A stretch of 64,000 bases of DNA from Usnea hakonensis (taxonomy: Eukaryota > Ascomycota > Lecanoromycetes > Lecanorales > Parmeliaceae), in the NCBI GenBank assembly GCA_013423325.1, contig BLJB01000067.1:297694-361693 (forward strand). The letters run 5' to 3'. The position numbers and the translations under genes are program-made. This document shows positions 42,650 to 54,677 of the stretch, one piece after another; the first letter of the stretch is position 1; each line of letters opens with the position of its first letter. Below the pieces are notes generated by a model, which searched no databases, had not been told where the DNA came from, and saw only the letters and a program-made list of their open reading frames with translations.

Positions 42650-44379
42650 AAGTAGCGACGCTAACGTAGCGCCGGAAAGGTAGCTAATAAATCTATTTTA
42701 ATCTTCTTAAAATCGTTCTAAAATATACCTTATTTATATAAGAGAGACTTCTATTACAGCTATTACTATTACTAGTACTATTATAGTTTCTTAATATATA
42801 CGTAGTATATAATATTTAAATCTATATTTACTTATTCTAAATATATATACTAATTACTAGCGTATAGAGTATAGGTATTTAAAGGGCTAATTTTTCGAGC
42901 GAACTCTCTTTCTCTTTCTTTTCTCTTTATATTTATCTTATATAACTAGTCTCTATTTATAGTTAAAGATAAATTATTAATACTAAATTATATATTTATA
43001 GATCTTAGTCTCTCTTTTAATATTACGAATATCTTTTATATTATAATATTATTATTATATCTTTATTACTATATCTTAAAACTTCTTTTAATTTTTTAGA
43101 TTAATATTAATATCTAATAATACTTTTCAATTAATTAGCTAAGATTAATCTAAATTAATCTCTAAAGGTATAATTTTATTAATCCTAGTAAATCTAAATA
43201 ATAATAAAACCTTATTAAAATTATTAATAAAAGTCTAGATTATCTCTAAAAGATATTAGAATAAGCCTTTAACTATAATAGTAAAAATATTTATAATCTA
43301 AAGACTAAATATAATTAATTAGAAATTAATATTACTAGATAATTAGAATGAATAATAGAAAAAGATAAAAGAAAATATTAATAACTTTTAAACTTAAATT
43401 AAAGATTTAGATAAATAGCTCGCCCGCTCTCTTAATTATTAAAATTTGTTAGGATACGTAATACGTCTTAGCGCTAGCCTAAAGGGATCTCTATTTAAGG
43501 TAAATTTCTTATATCTTAGATATTCTCTTTTTAGATTTAATATCTTATTACTATATCTATATTATACTTTAAGTCTATATTAATTCTAATATTATATTAA
43601 ATCTTTATAGATATATAATATTATATTAAAAAAAATTTTATACTAGATAATAGTTATCGTTTATAAAAAAGTAGCTAGAGGTAGTCTTCTCTAATCTTCT
43701 ATTAGATCTATAGTTTATAGCTAGCGAGCGTAATTAAAAAAACTAGGTACTACTAAGTTTATAGCTAACGAGCGTAGTTAAAAGAACTAGGCACTACTAA
43801 GCTCGTAGCTAGTAAGCGTAGTTAAAAGAACTAGATAAATCTTATTTATTAGCGAGTATAATTAAAAGAATTAGTATATTAAACCCTCTAAAATACTCCC
43901 TTTCTCTTAATATCTAATCCCTTATAATAAAGGGTTATAAGATAATAAAGAAATTTTTTAATATTAAACCCTAATAAAGAAGTTTATATTTATAACTTAT
44001 AAATATAAGAATAAATTAGTTATAAAACGCTTTACTTTTTTTAAATATAAGTATATATTACTCTACTAAAATTTATAACTATTTTATAACTTCCTTCTTT
44101 TTTTTTCTCTCTTTAAGAATTTTTTTAAATAATATTACCTCCTCCTATTAATAAATAAATAGATTTATAAATTATCTATATAATTAGATAAAAATTTTAA
44201 AAGTATTCTTTATAGAAATAGTTAAAAATCTCTAATTCTAACTAATAACTAGAGGCTTCCGATTAAGACTAATAAGATATTTTTAATTTAGATTAATTAT
44301 TTATAAAGATTTATCTAGAGTTACCTCTATTATTATTAAATATTATACTATTAAACGTCTCCGGCCGAAAAAAAAAGAA
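42650..44379. other. RIP-degraded AT-rich DNA, left part of the repeat block
   Basis: Composition changes sharply near 42650, about 120 bp after the flavohemoglobin stop. The sequence is TpA-saturated, with no open frame worth annotating. Apart from a 44-bp tandem repeat at 43713-43880 I cannot identify the original element. A purine-rich AAAAAAAAAGAAAGG run occurs near 44370. Confidence 0.7.
43713..43880. repeat. 44-bp tandem repeat, almost four copies
   Basis: Units start at 43713, 43757, 43801 and about 43845, exactly 44 bp apart. Each contains a form of TAGCTA-x-CGAGCGTA-GTTAAAAGAACTAGG-ACTACTAA. The last copy is the most degenerate and incomplete. Differences between units are mainly C/T and G/A transitions, as expected for RIP or simple deamination after duplication. 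Confidence 0.85.
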
Positions 44380-45293
44380 AGGCGATAAAGGAAAAAATAA
44401 TACTAATAATATTATAAACGCTCTTAATAATATAGTTATATATCTAAATATATCTAATCTAGCTAAGCGGATAGTAAGCTATAGACGTAAAATATTTTCT
44501 ATATTCTATATTAATAATAAGAATACTATTCGCCTTAATATTATTAATAATTTTAAATATATATACGAGACTAATCTTAAGAGTATTTTAAATATTATAT
44601 AATTTCTATATAATAATTTTTAAGCTTATATAAACGCTCTATACGAGTTTAAGGAATTTAAAAGTTATACTACTATAATTAAAGAGAGATATTAATTATC
44701 TAGTTAAATAAATTTCTATTTACTTAAAGAAATCGTAGTCCTTTAATAGTAAATCGAGAAGTCTTTTTTAAATAATACCTATTAATTATTTTAGGCTAGA
44801 ATTAAAGAATTTAAAAAATAAGTTTATATTCTTAATTTATATTTTACTTTTTAAATTAGAAGTCTTTCTATTATTTCTTCTATTTAGAATAAAGGCTAGT
44901 TAAGCGGTAATTAGATTATTTCTCTATTTAGTCTAATTTATCTATCTCTAAAGCTACTAGACCCTTTCTAACTTACTAATAATAACTTATCTACTTAGAT
45001 CGAGTAGTACTATTTAATCTAGTTTAAATTATATTAAAATATCGACTATTTTTAAGATACTACTATTTAAATAGATTATATATTAAGCCGCCTAGATAGG
45101 AAAGCCTAGAAACTAGTTAAATTATATATTAAGTTTAATTTTATTAACCCCTTTAATAGCGTTATTAAAGTTTATAAAAAACTCTAGAGTATATTTAATA
45201 ATCTTAATTATCTTAAGAATCTTTATCGGGCTTATATTATTATAACTATAGAAAATGATCTATTTTATAAATTCTTTATCAAATTTTACTTTT

Positions 45294-45438
45294 TGTTAGG
45301 ATCGATACGAACATCATAGTACAATATAGATATAGTGATAAAGATAATAAGACTACCGAACTATGGAAGGTAGGAAGTATAGAATATGTAGATAGGGGAA
45401 GCCATATTAAGCTACTAGGCCTAGTACGTCTCCTAATA
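45294..45438. repeat. Left LTR of the 2.56 kb element
   Basis: 145 bp. It begins with intact TGTTAGGA and ends TCCTAATA, one C-to-T change from TCCTAACA. It is preceded by the target copy CTTTT. Confidence 0.88.
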
Positions 45439-47704
45439 TTACCCCCCTCTCTAAAAAAGACATGTCCTTATAGCTTATAGAAAGGAGAAGAAAAGACTCG
45501 CTTTATATACTAAAAGAGACTTCTAATTTATATATTCTAATTTATATATCCCGATTTGTATATTAAAAACCTAAAGAAGAAATTCGTTATAAGGCTTTTA
45601 GAATAATAGTCTAGATCGAGACGATATTAATACCTAATATTGCTAATATAATATTATACTATTTAGGGGCTTTAGGAATAAAGTAATTTAGCTATAAATT
45701 AACGAAATAGTTAACGAAAAGGTATTTTAATATAGAATAACTATTTAATTTCTAAGCGGAGAGGAAATCGCTAAATAAAGGTATTCTATTAGCTAAATAC
45801 TTTTAAGCCGAACCGAACTAAACTAAACCTTAATTATAGAGCCTTATTGTAAACTTTCTCTAAAGAAATCTAGCTAAATACCGGGAGGTGATTTCGATAT
45901 AGACTACTATCGACGATAGTAAGGCTCTAGGGGTAATACTAAATAGTATTAAAGAATATTTATATATATATTAATAATAGGAGCTTATATAGTAGGCCTA
46001 ACTTAATATAGTTATTAACTAAAATAAGTACTTTTAGTACTTCTTTCTCTAGTCGTAAATTTAGTAAAATAAAACCCGAATCTATAAAAGTAAGACGAAT
46101 AGCGTATTATCTAAAATATTACTAAATCGAAACTAATTTAGTAGGGCTAAATATCTAACTAATAATAGTATTTACTATACTACTTAGAATCGCTACCGCC
46201 TAAATTTATCTAGATTAGGATAAGATATAATAGTATATTTTTTAAACTTCTTTAACTTAGACTCTATACTTACTAAAGCGAGTTATTTAGTAAACTAGTC
46301 TACTTTCCTTTTAGCCTTACGTACTATAGAGACCCTATAATAATAATCTAATATTATTAACTTACGTTTTAGCTTCGAAAGTAAGGTATCTATTAGATAT
46401 ATTTTTTTTTTTTAGAATTTATCGTTAATCTTATTATAGAAATATAACTCTAGTAGATCTTAATTAATAAATAGGGCGTACTTTATAAAGTCTAAATAGA
46501 ACTCGAGAAATAGCTTATTCCTTTATTCTAGTATTTTAAAGGCTTCTCGATATATAATATTTTCTAACTCTAGTTGGAGCTTATAGATATTATTAAGCTA
46601 ATTTAATAATTAGCCTACTAAGTAGTACGAGTTATTATATTATTTTAGTAGCGTATACTCGATTACTTTTTCTCTAAGACGAGTAATAATATAGATAATT
46701 TAGGAGTACTCGAAAAGATAATAGTCTTTATTAATATTTAGTTTATTCTAAATTCGGAGCTTCTAGTCTTTAAAAAGGATACCTATACTAGAACCGTTAA
46801 ATATCGGTAGGTCTAGAAATTAAGGACTTAGAAATAGTCTCTATATAGAAGGAGAAGCTAGGCCTCGTAATAGAGATAATAGTAGTAATAAAGGCGAATT
46901 TTAGTTTTAGGAACTATTCTATTCCCGCTTAAATCTCTAGCTATACGCCTATAACGCTTTAAAATCTCGTAGTAATAATAGAGGTAAGGATAGAGGTAGT
47001 AATCTAGACGAATTTTAGCCCTAGAAACTATTCTATTCCCGTTATAATAATTTAGGTAAATCGTCTTCCTACTTAAATTAATAACGAAGATCGTTAATAG
47101 AAAGAGATTACTATATATAAGATATATAGAGTAGCGAATTAGATAAATATCTTATATATAGATCTTTATAATTTAGATATTATTAAGAGGGAGTAGTATT
47201 ATAACGATAATAGAGAGGTACGTATTTCGATATTAATAATATTATAGTATTAAAAGAAAAAGTAGGTATTAAGAGATAATTTTTTAATAATTTTTTTAAT
47301 ACTTTCTACTATTAATAGAATCCCTTACCCTAAATACTAAATATACTATAAAATAAGTAGATTCGAATATTATATACTTAATAGGGGGGTTTCTTAAGTA
47401 GTTATTAAAGCGGAGTAGGGCGGAGTTCGTCTTTTCTAATAATATAGAAAATCGGTATTTCTATATAGAGAAAGATTTTTTAAAATAGTAATTATAGAGG
47501 CGTTTCTTAACCGATTTTAGTAATATTAATAATTTAAATAGTATAATATAGGGTCTTTCGAGGCGTATAGGTAAGATATATAGTTTCTATAAGAAAGAAA
47601 TACCTAAATATCTTCTTTATTAAGCTCGCTTATTTGCCCGAGCTAGAAAAAATGGCCCGTCACTTATCTTCGCCGAGTAGGAGTACAAAGGAGTCTTATT
47701 ATAA

Positions 47705-47849
47705 TATTAGAATCGATACGAATATTATAGTATAACGTAGATATAATAATAAAGATAATAAGACTACCGAACTATAAAAGGTAGGAAGTATAGAATATAT
47801 AGGTAGGGGAAGCCATACTAAGCCACTAGGCCTAGTGCGTCTCCTAACA
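47705..47849. repeat. Right LTR of the 2.56 kb element
   Basis: 145 bp. It begins TATTAGAA (two G-to-A changes from TGTTAGGA) and ends with intact TCCTAACA. It is followed by the target copy CTTTT at 47850-47854. Confidence 0.88.
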
Positions 47850-48199
47850 CTTTTTAGATAAGAATCTCGAGTATATAGAATATAAAATTCTATAGAATAT
47901 TAAAAAGAGGATATTTAAGCGCCTTTAATTATAATTATTTAGATTCTATATTAATTAAAAGTCCCTTACTATTATAAAGGATTATCTTATTCGAATTAAT
48001 AATATCTATTATACTAAATAAACGACCCCTAATATTAAGGATCTAAAGTAGAATAGGTCTTATAAGATTAATTGATTGATTATTTTATACGCCTATACTA
48101 GCTACTTGATATAAGCTAATAAGGGTAACTATAACGCTAAACTAGTAGAGCTAGGTATCGAAGAAATCTAAAGGCGAACCTCTAGATAAAAACTTTAAT

Positions 48200-51100
48200 T
48201 AAATAATATACTCTCCCTTTTACTATACTCTTTAGAAGCTCTATTATATTATTATATATCTCTCTACTTTTTTATACTAACTCTTTTATTCTCTAATTTT
48301 TATATCTCTAATTACCCTTATCTCTAGAGGCGGATATAGTTACTTTTTCGTATATCCTTTTTAGACTTAATAGTCTCCTCTACTCTAAGGGATAGTCTTA
48401 ATTATTAAAGTTATTTATTAATTAACTTAAAGCTATTTAATTAGCTAGAGTTAACTATTTACTTTATTACTATTTAGATCTTTTTAATTATAATTAATAT
48501 TATCTAGAAGTCCCTAGTACCCGTTTCTATAAGTAGTTATAATTTATCTTTCTATAATCTTAGATAGAAAAGGAGAATATATTTAATATTCTATCTTTTC
48601 TATCTATATCTATAATTAGAGTTAATATCTAGAACCCTTATTTTATTAAAAAATATATTAAGCCTAATTTTACTACTTTTTATTTAGATAATAATTAAGT
48701 TTTTAGCCTTTCTTAATATCTTATAATAGTTAAATCTATTATTATATAAGTTCTCTATCTAAGTAGAGATTCTTATTATAATAAAAATTCTTTATTAATA
48801 TTTTTTCTATTTTTTAGATCTTTATTTTTAGAACTAGTCTTATATTTTCTATCTAATAATATTAATATTTTAATATTCTTTAATATTTCTATATAGATTA
48901 ATCTAGTTCTTTTTTCTTTTTATATTAATAGCTACTAGGTCCTAGCTTTTTTCCTTAAAGGCTTTAAGAATCTAGATCTCTTTTATTATTATAGATATAG
49001 GCCCTCTTTTTCTTTTTCTATCTCTACTATTCTAGAAATATCGAGTAATTTACTTATTACTCTTTTTTATAGCGGGGTAAGTACCTTATAGAGCTTAATA
49101 TTATAATACTAGCTTATCAAGTTAATATTCTAAAAGGACTATTAAAGCTTCCGCCTTTAAGACTAAAATAGGAGTTACCTTATATACTTTAATTACTCTA
49201 TAAAGATATTTATTTTATATCTTAGTTAGCTTTTTAAAGGGCTTCCGGGAGAATCCTTCTATCCTATAGGGGTAGTACTAAATCGATACTATAAATATTA
49301 ATATTAAGTATACTATTATATTATATACTATATAGTATCTAGTAAATATCGCTCTCTATATCGAGCCTATAAGGTATTCTAAGGCTTGTTTTTATTCTAT
49401 AGCTCGGGCTATTAGCTAAGCGATATATAGTCCTTACTAAAGTTTAATATTTATATATAAGTCTAGTATTTTTATATTTAGACTAGAATCTATCTTAACC
49501 TCTTTAAAGTCTAAAGATATCTTTATATTAAACTTCTTTAGGCTCCTTATTAGATATATTAGCTCGTATTTTTTAGGGGTAAATATTATCCTATATATTC
49601 TAGCCTACTTAAGATAGATATTATAAATTTTATATAATACTCTATAATTATTTTCTATATTTCTACTATATACTAGTAGATAGATATTATTAATAAAACC
49701 TTCTATCTAAATAGGGAGAGCGGCTCTTATATATTATTTAATTAGAGAGGCGTTAAAGAAAAGGAATAGTATAGAAGAGAGTAGTAATTTCTAAAAAATA
49801 CTAGTTTTTACTACCTTTATTAGGCTCGTCTAGCCCTCTAATATTATAGATATTACTCTATTTATAAAAAAGCTAGACGTCTATCTTACTATCTTCTTCG
49901 GGACTCTCCTCTCTCTTAAGTTATAGAGGAGTCTCTCGTATAAGACGTTATTAAAGATACTCGTAATATCTAGTAAAAGTAGGCTAGCGACTTTCCTACT
50001 ATTAGTAATACTATAGTTCTATATAATATAAATTATATTTATTAGTAATTCTAGTACTATTTTTATTAATCTATCTTTCCTCGCCTCTATTTACTATTAA
50101 GAGAGAAGACTATAGCTTTCCGCTAATTCTATTAGTCGTTTCGAGATTATTATTTCTAGTACTTTATCTAGAGTATTAAATAAGACTATTAGTTAATACG
50201 CTTTAAATTTTAAATAGTTAGATTTATTCGGCTTTTTTAATATTACTATATTAGCCTTTTTAAAGAATCTCGAATAATATCCTAAATTAAAGTAGGCTTA
50301 AAAGAGCCTAGTAAGAGAGTCTATAATATATAAGGCTATATACCTTAGAAACTAATTAGAGATTTTTAAGATATCTAGAACTTTATTTATTATTAGATAT
50401 ATAATCGCTTTTATTATTTTATTATTACTAATTCTATTCTCTATAGATACTAGAGTTAAATATTAAGTATTTAGAATATCTTCTAGATTAATTACTAAGG
50501 TAGATAAAAATAATATACTTCTTAAAATATTAATTTTATTTTTAAAATTAGATTATTTTATTTCTCTCTAGTCTAGAATAGCTAGGAACTATAATAAGGG
50601 TTTTAGGGCTATACTCTACTTTTATCCCTATTAGATAAACTTCTAGATTCTATTCTTTTTTAGTAATACTTTATATACTCCCTCGTATTAATAGAGTATA
50701 TAGATTTTATATATAACCTTTACCTTCTTTCTTTTTACCCCCCGAAGTTCCTCGACTAATTATTTATCTTAGAGTTAATAGTACTCTTTAAGTCTAAGCT
50801 TAACTACCTTAATAACTTTTATATAGTCTATATTCTAATATAAATTCGATTTAGCTATAGATTTTACTTATAATATATAGTTCTCTACTATTTTTTAGAA
50901 CCCTTAGTTTATAGTTTTTATAAAGGCTTCTACCTTTTTCTCTATTTCTATAGATCTTTAAAAAAAAGCGCTTTATAGAATATAACTATTTTTAGCTATT
51001 TTAAAAGTAGTATCTTTTTTAGCTAGTTTCTTTTATAGCTATTACTTTCTTATTAATATCTCTTTCTACTATTATTCTAGTTCTATTACTATTAGAATAT

Positions 51101-53400
51101 AATTAGATATATATTCTAAATCCTTTTTTAGGATATAGCGGATTATAGTCTAATAGACTTTTAATATTAAAAAGACTAGATCGATTATTAACTTCTAGCC
51201 TTAGGATTTCTATATAATTAAATTATTAGATAGCTTAAAAGTTATTTTCTTAATCTAGATAACCTTAATAAGTCTATTAATTATTTTATAGTATATATAT
51301 TATCCCTTATTATTCTATTTAGGGTAGTAAAGATTAAAGTCTTTAAGAGCTATATATTCGTCTTTTTCCTCTAAGACTTATTCTAAAAATACTAGTACTA
51401 GAGAGATTATTATTACCTCTAATAACGCTAGCGACTAGTTATATATATTATATATCTAGAGAATTAGTTCTTAAGTAGGGAGCTAAAGAGGAATACGCTC
51501 CTCCTCTTCCCTACTATCTTACTTAATATTTAATTAAAGGGAGTAAAAGTTATTCCCTTAATATCTAATTTTTTAGCTAGTTAGATCTATCCTTTTATTA
51601 ATATAAAAATATATCTAAATCTTTAGATCTAATTTATAAGCTAATAGAAATTTACTAGAACTCGGATTATATATTAATCTATTAAACGAGTTATAGCTCG
51701 GCTTCTAAATTACTAATATATTATAATCTTATACTTTTTACTCTTTAAGAAGTAGTACTATTACTCTATCTTTTAACTTCTATATATTATATTATAAGAC
51801 CTTTAATATATTATCCTTATTTATTAATATAGATATTAAAATCTAAACTATTAAAATTAGTATTAGTTATACTCGATATTAAGATTATATTAATTATATT
51901 AATTATATTTTAGAAGTTAGTCCTCCCTTTAAACTAGATTAGATATATCTATTTCGGTTCTCTTTTTAAGATCTTAGGTAGCCTTCCCGCCTTTTTTAAT
52001 TATTAATTATCTAAGATCTTTTCTAATCTCTTTTTTTTTAGAGATACTATCTTCTATCTATTCTCTATTTAGGTCGAGACCGAGATAGATTAGACTATTA
52101 TCGAAGGCTCTTTATATTATTTAGAAGTATTCTCTCTCCTCTACTTAAAGCGTTCTATCTCCTATTAATAGACTCGATAATTTAAGCTTTATACCTTATA
52201 ATTATTTTAATAGACTATATAGTATCTCTACCCCTAGCCCTAATAGTCTTTAATAGAGTAGATTTTAGTATAGTATCTATACTTTATTAGTCTTTAGTAT
52301 AACCCCTATAGATAGCTATACTACTAATATTAGTAGTATTATTTTAGTCTACTTATTATCTCCTATTTTCTATAATAGAGTAGTTAGCTATTTTCTATTA
52401 TATTTTCTACTATTAGTCTATTTACCTTTTCGGGGCTCTTAGTTTTAATTAGGAGTATAGAGTATTTTTTAATCTCTCTACCTACCTTTTTTATCTATAT
52501 AAATAGAGGCTATTCTACTCTTATTACTTCTAATCTAGAATAGAGGGTATTATTCTCCTATTTTAGCTTCTTAATATAAATCTCTTAATCTTTATTATTA
52601 AATATATTGATTCTTATTAAGTCGATAACTATTATAAAGGAGGGTTTAAGGATATAGACTAAAAGATAATCTTTCTAGATTATTTTAATATCCTCTTCTA
52701 TTGCTCTCTTTACCTCCCTTAAGGCTATATATAGAATAATACCTCTATTTTAGAAATATCTTACTATAATAATAGAGCCTATTAGGGCTCTATTACTCTA
52801 GAATATATTTTTAAGCTATATTAGTATAATATATTTAATCTTCTTTCTCTTCTCTTTACTTTTTATCCTAATTATTACCCTTTTCTTATTAGCGTTCCCT
52901 ACTATAGTATATAAAGGTAGTATTATTAAATATAGTTACTTATAGATAAGTAGCCTAATAGCGTTACTAGCTACTCTCTAGGCCTAGAACTATTATAATA
53001 TTAGAGGTAAGCTTCTAATTAATTATTTTTTTACTTACTTTTAGATCTTTTTCTATTTAGCTTTAGCTAATTCTATATATTTATTTACTAGCTAGATTAC
53101 TATTTTAAATAATCTAAATTTCTATTTATCGAGATTCTTAAATAATATATTCTTTATAGTTTCTATTATATCTTTAACTAACTAGTCTATTCTTTTAATA
53201 TAGTTATATTTATAACCCTTCTCCTTCTATTTTATATTATTCTTTATAATTCTTACTATCTCTTTATTTAATCTCTCTATTCTCTTTATTATATTTATAT
53301 ATATAGCTAACGCGTATCTATCTTTCTCTTCTATATTATTTTCGATATTACGTTACCCTCCCTTAACTCCTATCGACTCCTCCTCTTAGTTCTTAGCTAT
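48200..53400 (-). mobile_element. RIP-degraded Tad-like LINE retrotransposon, minus strand
   Basis: Read on the minus strand through many stops, the region resembles a Tad1/I-clade fungal LINE. At about 50250-49650 the reverse transcriptase pattern is clear: a block like S-L-I-T-S-Y-T-R-D-S-S where Tad elements have a D-x-x-x-A-F-D-N-V motif with following R-L-L; then I-L-E-G; then an S-x-L-F-L-F-F-N-A segment; then the catalytic F-V-D-D box near 49684-49700, now reading F-I-N-N. Sequence further 5' on that strand (about 51.8-53 kb) would hold the endonuclease and first ORF, but I recognise these only vaguely. Ends are approximate, and no target duplication or poly-A tail was identified. Confidence 0.68.
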
Positions 53401-54349
53401 ACTCGTCATAACCTTCACATTAGAGGTTTCTAGAGCCCCGCAGGGGCCCTAGTAGGTGTGTTCGCAATTCGTGGTCGCCATTCGGCCTTATAAGATAATC
53501 TATAAATAATATAGTTTCGCTACTATCTATATATCTATAGTTATTATTATTAATAATAAAGATACTAGCGATAGAAAAAAAGCTTCTCTAAACTACTAAT
53601 TATATAAATTATTAGAATATCTTACTACTTTCTATAATAGGGATACTAAGCTATCTATTATATTAAAAGTCTAAGTATTTATTAAATCCTAATCTACCTA
53701 GCCCGTTAAGATAAATAAGATTACTAATATTAACTTTAAAGAACCCGAAAAGGAGATATTTTTAAAGAATTTAAAAAACTAATTATCTTCTCTATTAGCG
53801 TAATAAAGTAAAAAGTAGTCTTTTTAAATATAATAACTATATAAGATCTAATTTATATTAAGTCTAATCTCTTCTCTAAAGAAGAATTTATTATTATAAA
53901 AACTTTAGAGTCCTAGAAAGTACTCTTCGAGTTAGACCTCTTTATTAATACTAGTTATAGTATTTACTTTATTATTAATATTAAAATTATAGAAGATATA
54001 ATTAATTAATTAGAAATAGTATCTCTCCCTTTATCTAAATCTAAGCTAATTTATAAATATAATAATACTATTTAAGATAAGTTTATTACTTATATAATTA
54101 TCTTTATTCTAAATTTTAATAATTATTACGAGTATCTATATTTTATACTTATTATAAATTATAAATAAACGGCTATCCTCGATAAATTATAGATAAATAA
54201 ATATAAACTAACTCTTAATATAATAAAAGATACTATTAACTTCCCCTTTAGTACCTCGATCTATAGTATCTAGTTATAGATATCTCCTCTAATAACTATT
54301 ATCTATAAAAAGTTTTTTTAATAACTAATATTAAAGCTTTTTAAAAAAG

Positions 54350-54677
54350 TGTCATGGTACTAGACCTGACTCCCTCTAGTGGGAACCGACCTCGTTACTC
54401 CACCAACGCTCGGATACTAATAACGTTAAATATACATATATACGATACGCGTCCCGTATATTAGAACCCTTATACTATAGTCCTAGAAGTCCTATATAGA
54501 TATATACCTACTAGGACCTTTATCTATAAAAAGGTTACTTACTAGTTATATATTAGATTATTTATCTATATAGACCTTACTATCCTTTATTCTATTTCTC
54601 TCCTCGTCTTTTATCTTATATATCTAGCCTAGTCTCTAATATATAATAATTTATTAATCTATATCTAGTCCTTAATA
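54350..54677 (+). repeat. 5' LTR of the Gypsy element
   Basis: 328 bp. It starts TGTCATGG (intact TG) and ends CCTTAATA, where CCTTGACA is the inferred ancestral end giving a TGTCA/TGACA inverted pair. It is less mutated at its start than the 3' LTR. Confidence 0.9.

Larger units (their letters stand above)
45294..47849. mobile_element. Non-autonomous LTR retroelement, 2556 bp, with 145-bp LTRs and 5-bp target duplication
   Basis: Two direct repeats of exactly 145 bp (45294-45438 and 47705-47849) bracket about 2.27 kb of interior. Ancestral ends are TGTTAGGA and TCCTAACA, an 8-bp inverted terminal pair; each LTR keeps one end intact and shows G-to-A or C-to-T changes at the other. CTTTT at 45289-45293 is repeated at 47850-47854 as a perfect target-site duplication. 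The interior is too short for gag-pol and I see no reverse transcriptase motif, so it is non-autonomous (LARD/TRIM-like). It contains a partial internal duplication of about 35 bp near 46893 and 47008. It is inserted into an older gag remnant. Strand is unknown. Confidence 0.88.
44380..48200 (+). mobile_element. Decayed retrotransposon remnant with gag-like sequence, split by a younger LTR element
   Basis: On the + strand, reading through stops, the DNA on both sides of the 45294-47849 element forms one continuous gag-like frame once the insert and one target-site copy are removed. The left side ends with I-E-N-D-L-F-Y-K-F-F-I-K-F-Y-F, and the right continues with L-D-K-N-L-E-Y-I-E-Y-K-I-L. 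N-P-F-N-S-V-I-K-V-Y-K-K-L earlier on has the look of a Ty3/Gypsy capsid segment. The outer limits are approximate, and no LTRs of this host element were found. It is RIP-mutated throughout. Confidence 0.6.

Noticed and set aside
45439..47704. Reverse transcriptase or capsid ORF inside the 2.56 kb LTR element
   Set aside because: No RT, RNase H or integrase pattern could be recognised on either strand, and the interior is too short for gag-pol.
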